Source of the DNA: an uncultured Acidobacteriota bacterium
GTDB lineage: Bacteria; Acidobacteriota; Terriglobia; Terriglobales; Acidobacteriaceae
Length of the DNA: 64,000 bases
Direction of reading: 5' to 3'
NCBI GenBank assembly: GCA_903873705.1
Contig: CAIQPK010000090.1
Location: 1 to 64,000, forward strand
Shown: positions 49,690 through 59,169 of the stretch, one piece after another
How positions within the stretch are numbered: the first letter of the stretch is position 1
Layout: every line of letters begins with the position of its first letter
Program-made: the position numbers and the translations under genes
Notes under the pieces: generated by a model
The model's database searches: none
What the model saw: the letters and a program-made list of their open reading frames with translations, nothing else
Told to the model about the DNA's origin: nothing

Positions 49690-52600
49690 TACGCAGGCTG
49701 CTCCTGTGGATTGCGGTGGGGATCTTCGCCTTCGTGATACTCCTCTTCAATCTCCTTGGTGTAGTCGATGGGAGGATGCTTTTTGAGCAGCGAATAAATA
49801 GTGGGCACGAGGAAGAGCGTACCGGCAGTCGCGAACAACAGACCGCCAATTACGGCTCGGCCGAGCGGCGCGTTCTGTTCGCCGCCTTCGCCAAACGCCA
49901 GCGCCATGGGCAGCATGCCGATGATCATCGCCAGCGCGGTCATCAGCACTGGCCGCAGTCGGGTGTGCCCGGCATTGAGCGCGGCGATACGGCGGTCCTT
50001 GCCCGCGAGGCGCTCGTCATTCGCAAAGACGACCATCAGGATGGAGTTGGCCGTCGCCACGCCGATGGTCATGATGGCGCCCATCAGCGAAGGCACGTTG
50101 AACGTGGTCTGCGTGATGAAGAGCATCCACAAAATGCCGCAGAACGCGCACGGGATGGCCATCAGGATGATCAGCGGGTCGAGCCAGCTCTGGAAGTTGA
50201 CGGCCATCAACATGTAGACCAGCATGATGGCGAAGATGATGCCGATGCCGAGCCGGACGAAGGAGTCGTTCATCGTTTTCACTTCGCCGCGGATTTCAAT
50301 CTGCGTGGTGGGAGGCAATTCCTTGCGCGCTTTCGCGACGATCTTTTCGATCTCGCTCGAGACGCCACCAAGGTCGCGGCGGTCGACGTCGGCATAGATA
50401 TCGAAGACGCCCTGAATGTTGTAGTGGTTGATGATGATGGGCGACTGGTCGCGGCGGAACGTAGCAAGGTTGCCCAGCAGCTGCGACGCATTGGCCTGCG
50501 GCGACGTGATCGGCGTGCGCGCCAGGGTCTGCAGCGAATCGATGCGATACGTCGGCGTCTGCGTGACGACCGCGTAGTTGACGCCGTTGCGCGGGTCGAG
50601 CCACTGGTTCGGCGAAGTCTGACTGTTGCCCGAGAGCGAGATGAGCGTGGACTGTGCAACGTCCTGCTGGGTGAGGCCGATCTGCCGTGCCTTCGAGCGG
50701 TCAACGTTGATCTGCATCGTCGGGTAGTCGACGATCTGGTGGATGTGTACGTCGACTGCGCCCGGAATGGCCGCAATCTCCTTCTGCAGCTTCTGCGCAA
50801 GCTGGTAGTTGTTGGCGCCCCGGCCCACGATCTGCACATCGATCGGCGCAGGCAGGCCGAAGTCGAGGATCTGGTTGGTCATGTTGGCCGGCGTGAAGAA
50901 GAACGTAGCCTCGGGGAACTTCTCACGCAAGTCGGCGCGCAGCCGGCGCATGTACTTTTGCGTGTCCTTCTTGCCAGGTTTGAGCGAGACCTGTATGTCT
51001 CCGTCGGCGTCGGAAACGGTCGAAGAGGTGCCAAAGGCGAGACTGATGCCGGTGTTGGGCAGGCCGATGTTATCGAGCATGAGCTCAATCTCGTCCGCCG
51101 GAACGACATTGCGAATCTCGCGCTCGACGTTGCCGAAGTATTGCTCCGCATCTTCCAGCCTCATGCCGGTAGGCGGGCGGACGTGCAGGTTCATCTGCCC
51201 CGAGTCGACGTAGGGAAAGAAATCCTTGCCGATGAAAAACGTCAGCGGCAGCGAGAGCACCAGCAGCAATCCGAAAAGGCCGAGGGTGATGCCGGCGTTG
51301 TCCAGGCACCAGTCCAGCGCCTGCGTGTAATGGTGCTGCATGCGTTCGAACTTGCGGTCGAAAGCCATGTGCCAGCGCCAGACGAAGTTGCGCTTCTCTT
51401 CACGGTCGCTCTCGTGTGGGTTCTGGTAGAGCGCAATCTCGGAGCTGAGCATGAAGTGCATCATCGTCGGCACCAGCGTGCGCGAGAGGAAGTAGCTGGC
51501 CATCATGGCGAAAGCGACGGCCTCCGCCAGCGGCGTAAACAGGAACTTCGCTGCGCCGGTAAGGAGTATGACAGGAACGAAGACGATGCAGATGGAAAGC
51601 GTGGAAACAAACGCAGGCGCCGCCACCTGCTGCGCGGAATCGAGAATGGCGCGCGTAAGCGGCTTCTTCTCCGCCATGTTGCGGTGCGTGTTTTCGATTT
51701 CGACCGTGGCGTCGTCGACCAGGATGCCCACCGCGAGCGCCAGGCCGCCCAGCGTCATCACATTGATCGTTTCACCCAGCAGCGCGAGGATGATCATCGA
51801 GGTTGCGATCGACAACGGGATCGATATGCAAACGATCAGCGTCGAGCGCCACGAGCCGAGGAACAGCAGGATCATCAGCCCGGTAAGTATGGCGGCGATC
51901 GACGCCTCGCGCACGACTTCGTTGATCGAGTCACGCACGAAAATGGACTGGTCAAACAGCGGCGTGATCTTGAGCGTACCCAGCCCGGCGGTCAGGCGTG
52001 GAATCATTCCGCGCGTCTGCGAGACGATGTCGAGCGTCGACGTGTCGCCGTTCTTTAGCACCGTGAGCAGCGCTGAACGTTTGCCGTTCTGACGGACGAT
52101 GTTGGTCTGCACCGCATAGCCCATGTGCACCTGCGCCACGTCCTTGACGTACACGATGGCGCCGTTGGCAGCGCGGATCGGCAGATCGTTCAGCGCCGAT
52201 AGCGTGTCCGGACTGGAGTTCGTCTTGACGACGTACTCCTTGTCTCCCATGCGCGCGGTGCCCGCTGGCAGAATAATGTTCTGCGTGCCGATGGCGGTCG
52301 AAACGTCCGCGCCCGAAAGATGGTGCGCGTACAGCAGGTTGGGGTCGATATCGACCATCACCTGGCGCACCTTGCCACCGAAGGGCGGCGGTACGCTGGC
52401 GCCTTTGACGTTGGCCAGGCGCGGTCGCACGAACTGCAGGCCGTCGTCGAAGAGGTCCGACTCGCTCATACCCTCGCCGCTAAGCGCGAGTTGAAGGATC
52501 GGTACCGACGAAGCGTCGTACTTGATGACCAGTGGCGGATAAGAACCAGGAGGCAGCAGTCGCAGCACGGTTTGCACCACCGACGTCACCTGCGAAAGCG

Positions 52601-52913
52601 CAAGTTCCACCTTCACCGACGGCTGGAAGTAAACCTTGATGAGCGAGACGCCCTGGTAGCTCTGGCTTTCGGTGTGCTCCATGTCATTGACGGTGGTGGT
52701 GAGCGCGCGCTCGCACACCGTCACGACGCGGCTTTCCATCTCCGGCGGCGTCAGGCCGTTGTAGCTCCACACAATGGTGATGACGGGGATGTTGATGTAA
52801 GGAAAGATGTCCTTGGGCGTCTGGATGGCGGAGCCAATGCCCAGGACGAGGATCAGCATCGACAGCACGACGAAGGTGTAGGGGCGGCGCAGGGCCAGCC
52901 GGACAATCCACAT
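49689..52913 (-). CDS. RND efflux transporter permease (AcrB/MdtB-like)
   Basis: 1074 aa, full length, with twelve membrane helices and two large periplasmic loops. It exports hydrophobic compounds or drugs using the proton gradient. The proton-relay Asp pair of helix 4 is present in GILVDDATVEIENTH, near residue 400. The N-terminus RLALRRPYTFVVLSMLILVLG is typical of HAE1/HAE2 pumps, and the C-terminal LGRAVIGGLLFATAGTLFLVP block is conserved. A hydrophilic C-terminal tail is short. It is the first gene of the operon; the adaptor ATG overlaps its TAA. Confidence 0.97.
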   Translation of the reverse strand: MWIVRLALRRPYTFVVLSMLILVLGIGSAIQTPKDIFPYINIPVITIVWSYNGLTPPEMESRVVTVCERALTTTVNDMEHTESQSYQGVSLIKVYFQPSVKVELALSQVTSVVQTVLRLLPPGSYPPLVIKYDASSVPILQLALSGEGMSESDLFDDGLQFVRPRLANVKGASVPPPFGGKVRQVMVDIDPNLLYAHHLSGADVSTAIGTQNIILPAGTARMGDKEYVVKTNSSPDTLSALNDLPIRAANGAIVYVKDVAQVHMGYAVQTNIVRQNGKRSALLTVLKNGDTSTLDIVSQTRGMIPRLTAGLGTLKITPLFDQSIFVRDSINEVVREASIAAILTGLMILLFLGSWRSTLIVCISIPLSIATSMIILALLGETINVMTLGGLALAVGILVDDATVEIENTHRNMAEKKPLTRAILDSAQQVAAPAFVSTLSICIVFVPVILLTGAAKFLFTPLAEAVAFAMMASYFLSRTLVPTMMHFMLSSEIALYQNPHESDREEKRNFVWRWHMAFDRKFERMQHHYTQALDWCLDNAGITLGLFGLLLVLSLPLTFFIGKDFFPYVDSGQMNLHVRPPTGMRLEDAEQYFGNVEREIRNVVPADEIELMLDNIGLPNTGISLAFGTSSTVSDADGDIQVSLKPGKKDTQKYMRRLRADLREKFPEATFFFTPANMTNQILDFGLPAPIDVQIVGRGANNYQLAQKLQKEIAAIPGAVDVHIHQIVDYPTMQINVDRSKARQIGLTQQDVAQSTLISLSGNSQTSPNQWLDPRNGVNYAVVTQTPTYRIDSLQTLARTPITSPQANASQLLGNLATFRRDQSPIIINHYNIQGVFDIYADVDRRDLGGVSSEIEKIVAKARKELPPTTQIEIRGEVKTMNDSFVRLGIGIIFAIMLVYMLMAVNFQSWLDPLIILMAIPCAFCGILWMLFITQTTFNVPSLMGAIMTIGVATANSILMVVFANDERLAGKDRRIAALNAGHTRLRPVLMTALAMIIGMLPMALAFGEGGEQNAPLGRAVIGGLLFATAGTLFLVPTIYSLLKKHPPIDYTKEIEEEYHEGEDPHRNPQEQPA

Positions 52914-53229
52914 GGTCGCCTCAAGGGTTGCAGTTGCGGGGAAGTTCTAGATCTTCAGACTACCAACTGTCTTGTAGATGAGACGCAGGGCAGTGGTGCT
53001 AGGACGCTTCATCCGGGCGAAGATCGGACAGGATGTGCGTATAGCGGCTGGCACCGGTTTTCCGCACCCGGTCACGTTACTGGAGGCGGAAATGCAACTT
53101 TCGAGTCGTTAAGGAACGCCGCCGGTGGTCGTTAGGCTTGGACCATGCAGCAAACGCCCGAGGGTGCAGCCTTATCGCACTGCACTGGCGAAGAGCATGG
53201 CAAGCGGAATGTGAGCCAGCGGAGAACGT
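52914..53229. other. Divergent intergenic region upstream of the efflux operon
   Basis: About 316 bp between the RND permease start and the membrane protein at 53230. No gene is supported on either strand and no TetR/MarR-type regulator gene is adjacent. It should hold the efflux operon promoter; I see no clear operator palindrome. Confidence 0.4.
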
Positions 53230-54423
53230 GTGAGCAGCTTGCAGGTCCATCCCGACAACGTGGCAAATGCTGCGCCTAAGCGTGGACGCTGGGATCGTGC
53301 GGTGGTGGAACGTCTGACGGTCTTCGCCGTCGGCCTGCTGGCGACGGCCCAGATTGTCTGGTTTTACGTCAACAAGCTGCCTTCGTATCTGGATCTTGGC
53401 TTGTACGAGAACGGGCTGGAACGAATGCCGTTCCAGGCGCGGCTGCTGATGGAGTTGCCGTTGCGCTGGGCACATGGGTCTGCCTTCTTGCAGGGCGCGG
53501 CGGCCTGGCTTACGGCGCAGAAGATGTGGCTCCCCCAACCGGTGCGGCCGGAAGACCTGGTGGAGTTTGCGATTGGTTTTGTCGCGGTCGCCGTCGCGGG
53601 GATGGTGGCGCGGGACATGTATCGCGCGCACTCCCGGACCGGGCGGCTGCTGCCCTATGTTTATCCGCTGTACCTGGTGATGGTGGTGGGCAGCTACTGC
53701 GTGCTGACCACGCACTTTTTCCGCTACGTTTACGACCTGCCGAGCCTGGGACTTTTTGCAAGTGGGCTGTACCTGGTCTATCGCAAGCGGAGCCCGCTGC
53801 TGTTTGCGCTGGTGTTCGTGGCAGCCACGCTGAACCGCGAGACATCACTGTTTCTGCTGGCGTTTTACGTGCTGTCGGCTTGCGTGGTGGAGGACAGCAT
53901 CGACTGGCACCGCGCACACAGCTGGCGGGTGGTGGCGGTGGTCGTACCGCTGGCGATGTTCTGGGTGGGCTTTCATGTGTGGGCTGCGCGGCATTTTGCA
54001 GGGCTTCCGAGCGAGTCCGTGCCCCGCCTGCGCGATAACGTCGTGTTCCTGCTGTCGCCATACCTGCGTGCGCAGATTTTCGGCATCGCTGCCTACACGG
54101 TTCCCGTGCTGCTGATCTTCAAGAGCAGGACGCGCAACCTGGAGATGCGGCTGTGGACGTGGGTGGTGCCGGTGTGGGCGGTGCTGATGCTCTTCTACGG
54201 CATGATGGTGGAGATACGGCTCTTCGGCGAACTGATACCGCTCTTTGTCTGTCTGAGCGCGCTGCTGGCGGAAGAACGCATCGCACTGAGCGAGGCGCCG
54301 AAAATGGTGCCGCCCAAACAGGACGCTCCGCTTTATCGCGGCGAAGATCGCCGCCGCGCGGAGCGTCGGTTGACCCATCCCGACTTCGTAGTCCAGGTGA
54401 AGACCACGACCGTTCAGGATTGA
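53230..54423 (+). CDS. Polytopic membrane protein, unknown function
   Basis: 397 aa from GTG 53230 (GGAGA upstream). About nine membrane helices with a basic N-terminal tail (PKRGRWDRAVVERL) and a charged C-terminal tail (EDRRRAERRLTHPDF). Loop sequences such as SYLDLGLYENGLERMPFQARLLMELPL and FFRYVYDLPSLGLFASGLYL are distinctive but match no family I know. The layout is reminiscent of EpsG-like or GT-C-like proteins without acidic catalytic motifs. It converges with the MBL gene, 4 bp between stops. Confidence 0.65.
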   Translation: MSSLQVHPDNVANAAPKRGRWDRAVVERLTVFAVGLLATAQIVWFYVNKLPSYLDLGLYENGLERMPFQARLLMELPLRWAHGSAFLQGAAAWLTAQKMWLPQPVRPEDLVEFAIGFVAVAVAGMVARDMYRAHSRTGRLLPYVYPLYLVMVVGSYCVLTTHFFRYVYDLPSLGLFASGLYLVYRKRSPLLFALVFVAATLNRETSLFLLAFYVLSACVVEDSIDWHRAHSWRVVAVVVPLAMFWVGFHVWAARHFAGLPSESVPRLRDNVVFLLSPYLRAQIFGIAAYTVPVLLIFKSRTRNLEMRLWTWVVPVWAVLMLFYGMMVEIRLFGELIPLFVCLSALLAEERIALSEAPKMVPPKQDAPLYRGEDRRRAERRLTHPDFVVQVKTTTVQD

Positions 54424-54427
54424 TCGC

Positions 54428-55306
54428 TTACTTTTTCGCGAACTCGTTGTAAACGATCTCCGTAAAGCTGGCGTTGGGCATGCGTCCATTAGCGCCAGCT
54501 ACGGGTGCCGGCTCATTGAAAGCCGCGCGCACCTCGTTGAGCGACTTGCCCTGCGCGACAAGCTCCTTGATTTTGGCGCGCTTGGCTTCCAGGCGGGTGA
54601 GCTTTTCCTGCACGAAGGCCTTGTTCTGCGGATCGCCGTGGCCCAGGATGAATACATCAGCGTCCAGCGCGGCGATGCCCTTGGCATTGGCGATCCAGCC
54701 TTCGGACGTACCGCTTTTGGCATCGTGGATGGTGGTGTCAGGACCCTGCGTGGTGAACAGGTCGCCGGTGGCGACGATCTTTTCCTTGGGCAGATACATC
54801 ACCAGGTCGCCATTGGTGTGGCCCGGTCCCCAGTGGTACGTCTCGATGGTTTCGCCGTCAATGGTGAAGACCTGCTTCTGCTTCGTCACCACCTCGTTGG
54901 GCAGGCGGTCCGCGGCAGGAATGTTGTTGCCGCCCTGGGCGATAGCCTGCTCCTGCTCCTTCTTGTTGCCTTCGTGAGCGATGATCCTGACGCCTGCCGG
55001 AAACGCGACGAGGCCATTGATGTGGTCCTGGTCACTGTGCGTAATAAAAACGGCTTCAATGGGCTTGGGCGTAATTTGCGCGATATCGGCGATGAGCTCT
55101 GCGCCGTTGGCGCGGCTGATCTTGGCGTCAATGACGATGACGCCCTTGTTTCCGACAATCACCGTGCTGTTTCCACCGCCACCCTCAACCCAGTAAACGT
55201 TGGGCTTGAGCTGGTGAACGGCCAGCGGAGGAGCGACCGGGGCCTGAGCAGCGGCTGATCCGGCGATAAAGGCGAAAGCGGCTGAAGCGATCATCGTTGA
55301 GCGCAT
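54428..55306 (-). CDS. Secreted MBL-fold metallohydrolase
   Basis: 292 aa. Sec signal about 1-20 (IASAAFAFIAGSAAAQA). The metal-binding motif is THSDQDHINGL, where the second His of HxHxDH is Asp, a variant seen in this subfamily. Further ligands: HWGPGHTNGDLVMYLP and ILGHGDPQNKAFVQ. The C-terminal helical region (KLTRLEAKRAKIKELVAQGKSLNEVRAAF) is typical of this periplasmic group related to quinoprotein relay and beta-lactamase-like proteins. The substrate is unknown. It is a single gene. Confidence 0.9.
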   Translation of the reverse strand: MRSTMIASAAFAFIAGSAAAQAPVAPPLAVHQLKPNVYWVEGGGGNSTVIVGNKGVIVIDAKISRANGAELIADIAQITPKPIEAVFITHSDQDHINGLVAFPAGVRIIAHEGNKKEQEQAIAQGGNNIPAADRLPNEVVTKQKQVFTIDGETIETYHWGPGHTNGDLVMYLPKEKIVATGDLFTTQGPDTTIHDAKSGTSEGWIANAKGIAALDADVFILGHGDPQNKAFVQEKLTRLEAKRAKIKELVAQGKSLNEVRAAFNEPAPVAGANGRMPNASFTEIVYNEFAKK

Positions 55307-55385
55307 GTAGAGTCCTCGCGGGTGGGGCGTGGATCAGGGTACTCGATTTGGTACGGCTGTTGAAAGGGTTTGATGAGGAAAGAAA

Positions 55386-55413
55386 ACGGCCGCACCGTTG
55401 TGGGTGCGACCGT
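55386..55413 (-). terminator. Terminator after the superoxide dismutase gene
   Basis: 11-bp stem (55386-55396 / 55403-55413, one wobble pair), loop of 6 nt, followed on the minus strand by TTTTCTTTCC. Confidence 0.82.
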
Positions 55414-55434
55414 TGGTCTGGCTCTTGATCCGGC

Positions 55435-56046
55435 TTACTTCTGTGCCGTTTCGAAGCGCTTGTTGATCTCGTCCCAGTTGACGACGCTCCACCATGCCGC
55501 CAGGTAGTCAGGCCGCTTGTTCTGGTACTTCAGGTAGTAGGCATGCTCCCAGACGTCGTTGCCGAGGATGGGATACAGACCATCCGAAAGCGGCGAATCC
55601 TGGTTGGGTTTGGTGACGATTTCGAGCTTGCCGCCCTTGAAAACCAGGAAACCCCAGCCGGCGCCGAACTGCTTCGCGGTGGTTTCGTTGAACGTCTTCT
55701 TGAAGGTTTCGAAGTCGCCGAAGTCGGCCTTGATCTGCTCGGCCATCTTGCCGGTCGGCTCGCCGCCGCCGCCGGGCTGCATGATGGTCCAGAACATGGT
55801 GTGGTTCACGTGACCACCGCCGTTATTCTGCACCACTTTGCGCACGTCTTCAGGAATGCTGGCAAGGTCGGCGACAAGCTCCTCGGGCGTCTTGTTGCCC
55901 AGTTCGGGATGCTTTTCCACGGCGCCGTTCAGATTGGTGACGTAGGTCTGGTGGTGCTTGTCATGGTGCAGCTTCATGGTCGCCTCGTCGATGGTGGGTT
56001 CGAGGGCGGCGTAGTCGTAGGGGAGGGGGGGAAGTTCAAAAGCCAC
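55435..56046 (-). CDS. sodA: Fe/Mn superoxide dismutase
   Basis: 203 aa from GTG 56046, fixed by AAGGAG 7 nt upstream and the conserved start [16 protein letters not shown]. It converts superoxide to peroxide and oxygen. Metal ligands are visible: His in [13 protein letters not shown], His in [11 protein letters not shown], and Asp/His in [15 protein letters not shown]. The NQDSPL and GAGWGFL blocks favour a Mn-type or cambialistic enzyme, but the metal cannot be settled by sequence. No signal peptide, so it is cytoplasmic. It is divergent from the GH15 gene. Confidence 0.95.
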   Translation of the reverse strand: MAFELPPLPYDYAALEPTIDEATMKLHHDKHHQTYVTNLNGAVEKHPELGNKTPEELVADLASIPEDVRKVVQNNGGGHVNHTMFWTIMQPGGGGEPTGKMAEQIKADFGDFETFKKTFNETTAKQFGAGWGFLVFKGGKLEIVTKPNQDSPLSDGLYPILGNDVWEHAYYLKYQNKRPDYLAAWWSVVNWDEINKRFETAQK

Positions 56047-56216
56047 GGGAGTTCTCCTTGATTGTGCGTTGGCAGAAGGATTTCTGCGGTTCGTGGGCCG
56101 GGTTCTTGCGGATCGCAAAATTTATCCGCGCGCTTTATTGGATGCACGCCAAGGATAACGGATGACGGGAAAGTTGGCTTGGCAGCGAAGCCGCGATTTG
56201 GGTTCTAATAGCAGCC

Positions 56217-58685
56217 ATGAGTTCTTTGACTGGATCGTACCGCTGGCTCGACGACGACGGGCCGGCGTTCGGAGGCCCGGGGCTCGAGCCGCGCTGGACT
56301 TCAAGCAAGAAGGACGCCGTCGCCACGGCTTACGCGGCCAGCAGCCGGATCTGGTTTACGGTGTCGCATGGCACGTTGAACGAGATTTACTACCCCACCA
56401 TCGACCGCCCGCAGACCCGCGACATGGAGCTGCTGTTCACCGACGGTGAAACCTTTTTCCACGAAGAAAAGCGCGACTTCGAGTACGACTTTCACTACGT
56501 CGACCCCGACGCGCTGGCGGTCCGCGTTGTCGCCAGCGACCTGAATGGCCGCTATACCGTCATCAAGGAGTTCATCACCGACCCTCACCATCCGGTAGTG
56601 CTGATGAACGTAAAAATCAGCGGCGAGGAAGAGCTGCTCTCCAAGCTAAAGTGCTACGCCCTGCTGGCGCCGCACCTGGACGGCGGCGGCGAAGGAAACT
56701 CGGCGCGCTCGGTGAACGTGGCCGGCAAGCGCTCCATACTGGCGTGGAAGAACAACGTGTCGCTGGCCTTTGGCGCAGACTGCGGCTTCACGCGGTCAAG
56801 CTGCGGCTACGTCGGCTCGAGCGACGGCTACCAGGACATCTCCACCAACGGCAAGATGATGTGGAACTTCGGCCAGGCGTTGAACGGGAACCTTGCCGTG
56901 ATGGGCGAGATTGACGTCGCGAAGACGCGCGAGTTCACGATTGCGATTGCGCTCGGCGACGGCCACCACTCCGCGCTCGCCGGCATGATGCAAACGCTTT
57001 CGACGCCCTACGAGCTGCATCGTAAACGCTACATCGAGCAGTGGCACCGCGCGGCCTCGCCGGAGCGGCTGGCTTCAGCCGCAACCGATGGCGGCACGCT
57101 GCTGCGCGTGAGCCACAACACGATCCTGGCGCATGAAGACAAGACGTACTCCGGCGCCTTTATTGCCTCCGCATCGATCCCCTGGGGCGCGTCGAAGTCC
57201 GACGACGACCTGGGTGGTTATCACCTGGTATGGACGCGCGACATGGTGCAGTCCGCCACCTCGCTACTGGCTTGCGGGCGCATCGACACGGCCCGCCGCG
57301 CGCTGGTATACCTCGCCTGCACGCAGCGCCCGGATGGCGGCTTCGCACAGAATTTCTGGATCGACGGAACGCCCTACTGGACGGGCATTCAGCTCGACGA
57401 AGTCGCGTTCCCCATCATGCTGGCGTGGCGCTTGTGGAAGGTAGATGGGCTGGGCAGCTTCGACGTCGTGCCGTTCGTCACGATGGCCGCGGCGTTCCTC
57501 GTACGCTACGCGCCCGTCACACAGCAGGAGCGCTGGGAAGAAAATGCGGGCTACTCGCCGTCGACGCTCGCGGCCGTCATCTCCGGACTGTTATGCGCTG
57601 CGGACATCGTGAAAGCCAGCGGCAACACGACGCTGGGCGAGTTCTATAACGACTACGCCGACTGGATTGAAGCGCACCTGGATGAGTGGACCACGACAAC
57701 CGAAGGCGTGCTGCATCCCGACGTGAAGTGCCACTACATGCGCATTCGTCCGCCCGCCGTAGGCGAGCCGTTCCACATCGATGAGATCCCGGCCGGCTGC
57801 ATTCGCATCGCGAACCGCGAGCCCGGCGAGAAGAACGTCTTTGAAGCGCGCGAGGTGATCGACGGCGGCTTCCTCGAACTCGTCCGCTACGGCGTACGCC
57901 GCGCCGACGATCCGCTGATCATCGACTCACTCAAAGTCGTCGATCGCGTGCTCAAAATCGTCACGCCTTATGGCCCCTGCTGGCGGCGCTACAACCATGA
58001 CGGCTACGGCCAGCGGAAGGACGGCGGACCGTATCTCGGCTACGGACAGGGCCGCGCCTGGCCCATCATGACTGGCGAGCGAGCGCACTACGAGCTCGCA
58101 GCGGGGCAGAATGTGGCGCCCTACATCAAGGCGATCGAGCAGTTCAGCTCCATCGGCGGTATGCTGCCGGAACAAATCTGGGATTACGCCGACATGCCCT
58201 CGGAAGGCCTGTACTTCGGCCGCTCGGCGGGCTCCGCACAGCCGCTGGTGTGGGCGCACGCGGAGTACGTCAAGCTGCTGCGCTCGGTCGCTGACGGCCA
58301 CGTCTTCGACCGCATTTCGGTCGTCGAAGAACGCTACGCCGTGCCCAAGGACCAGCGGCAATTTATGAGCCGCATGGAAATCTTTCACCTGGAGCGGCCG
58401 ATCTCCGAAATGATGCAGGGCGGCACGCTGCGCATCGTCGATACGCAGCCCTTCGAGGTAACGTGGACCGTCGACGGTTGGGCGACGACGATCCACACAG
58501 CGTCCGTTGTCGTGGGGCCGCCGGGATCGTTTGCCGATCTTTGCGTCACGCCGCAGACCGAAGGCAAACTCACCTTCACGCTTTACTGGCCCGCGCAAAA
58601 TCGGTGGCTGGGACGGAACGTTGACGTGAGTATTCGCGCGCAGGCTGCTCCGACGATGCCTGCAGGCGTGAAGCCAAAAACCTAG
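56217..58685 (+). CDS. Glycoside hydrolase family 15 (glucoamylase/glucodextranase-like)
   Basis: 822 aa, normal for bacterial GH15 with an N-terminal beta-sandwich domain (about 1-270) and an (alpha/alpha)6 catalytic barrel (about 290-690). No signal peptide: it begins with a short GPGLEPRWTSSKKDAV stretch, so it is probably cytoplasmic and acts on glycogen or maltodextrin. The barrel shows YHLVWTRDMVQSATSLLACG and RPDGGFAQNFWIDGTPYWTGIQLDE, and the catalytic base region LPEQIWDYADMPSEGLYFG. The C-terminal beta domain ends WLGRNVDVSI. Its stop codon opens a heptad-repeat array. Confidence 0.95.
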   Translation: MSSLTGSYRWLDDDGPAFGGPGLEPRWTSSKKDAVATAYAASSRIWFTVSHGTLNEIYYPTIDRPQTRDMELLFTDGETFFHEEKRDFEYDFHYVDPDALAVRVVASDLNGRYTVIKEFITDPHHPVVLMNVKISGEEELLSKLKCYALLAPHLDGGGEGNSARSVNVAGKRSILAWKNNVSLAFGADCGFTRSSCGYVGSSDGYQDISTNGKMMWNFGQALNGNLAVMGEIDVAKTREFTIAIALGDGHHSALAGMMQTLSTPYELHRKRYIEQWHRAASPERLASAATDGGTLLRVSHNTILAHEDKTYSGAFIASASIPWGASKSDDDLGGYHLVWTRDMVQSATSLLACGRIDTARRALVYLACTQRPDGGFAQNFWIDGTPYWTGIQLDEVAFPIMLAWRLWKVDGLGSFDVVPFVTMAAAFLVRYAPVTQQERWEENAGYSPSTLAAVISGLLCAADIVKASGNTTLGEFYNDYADWIEAHLDEWTTTTEGVLHPDVKCHYMRIRPPAVGEPFHIDEIPAGCIRIANREPGEKNVFEAREVIDGGFLELVRYGVRRADDPLIIDSLKVVDRVLKIVTPYGPCWRRYNHDGYGQRKDGGPYLGYGQGRAWPIMTGERAHYELAAGQNVAPYIKAIEQFSSIGGMLPEQIWDYADMPSEGLYFGRSAGSAQPLVWAHAEYVKLLRSVADGHVFDRISVVEERYAVPKDQRQFMSRMEIFHLERPISEMMQGGTLRIVDTQPFEVTWTVDGWATTIHTASVVVGPPGSFADLCVTPQTEGKLTFTLYWPAQNRWLGRNVDVSIRAQAAPTMPAGVKPKT

Positions 58686-58761
58686 AGCGTAGACGGTAGA
58701 GGGTAGAGCGTAGAGAAGGATTTCACTACGATCTACACTCTACGATCTACCCTCTGTACTA
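58683..58761. repeat. Two facing TAG-heptad arrays between convergent genes
   Basis: On plus, TAG occurs at 58683 (the GH15 stop), 58690, 58697, 58704 and 58711, exactly 7 bp apart. On minus, TAG starts at 58761 (the VOC gene stop), then 58749, 58742, 58735 and 58728. About 27 bp of the two arms pair at 22 positions, forming a hairpin. Each array runs downstream of its own stop codon. Confidence 0.9.
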
Positions 58762-59169
58762 CTGATTCATCGGCTTTTCGCAGTTCACCATCCACGGGAT
58801 GCCGAAGCGGTCGGTGCACATGCCGAAGCCCTTGGCCCAGAACGTTTCCGCGAACGCCATCTGGATGCTGCCGCCTTCTGAGAGAGCCTTGAAAACGCTC
58901 TCGGCCTTGGCGAGGTCGCTGATGGAGATGGATTCCACGATCCCCTGAGCTTTCAAATGGCGCCCGGTCGGTGAGTCAGCGCCCATGATGCTGGTCTGGC
59001 CGACCGTGACGCTCATGTGCATGATCTTGTCCTTGTCTTCCGGAGCAGAGGGCATCGGCGCTTCGCCCCACGTCATCTTGAATTGCACTTTGCCTTCAAA
59101 CAGATTGGCATAGAAGGTCATGGCTTCATCGCAGGTGCCGTCGAAGGCGAGGTGTGAGCTGAGATACAT
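58759..59169 (-). CDS. VOC family (PhnB-like glyoxalase-fold) protein
   Basis: 136 aa from the ATG at 59169 (AAGGAGAACACC upstream). Glyoxalase/PhnB fold: SSHLAFDGTCDEAMTFYANLF, VGQTSIMGADSPTGRH and the C-terminal GMCTDRFGIPWMVNCEKP. PhnB-like proteins often bind metal or small ligands and are found beside AHSA1 proteins; function unproven. It is the last gene of the ArsR/SRPBCC operon. The preceding AHSA1 gene runs 44 bp into it. Confidence 0.85.
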   Translation of the reverse strand: MYLSSHLAFDGTCDEAMTFYANLFEGKVQFKMTWGEAPMPSAPEDKDKIMHMSVTVGQTSIMGADSPTGRHLKAQGIVESISISDLAKAESVFKALSEGGSIQMAFAETFWAKGFGMCTDRFGIPWMVNCEKPMNQ

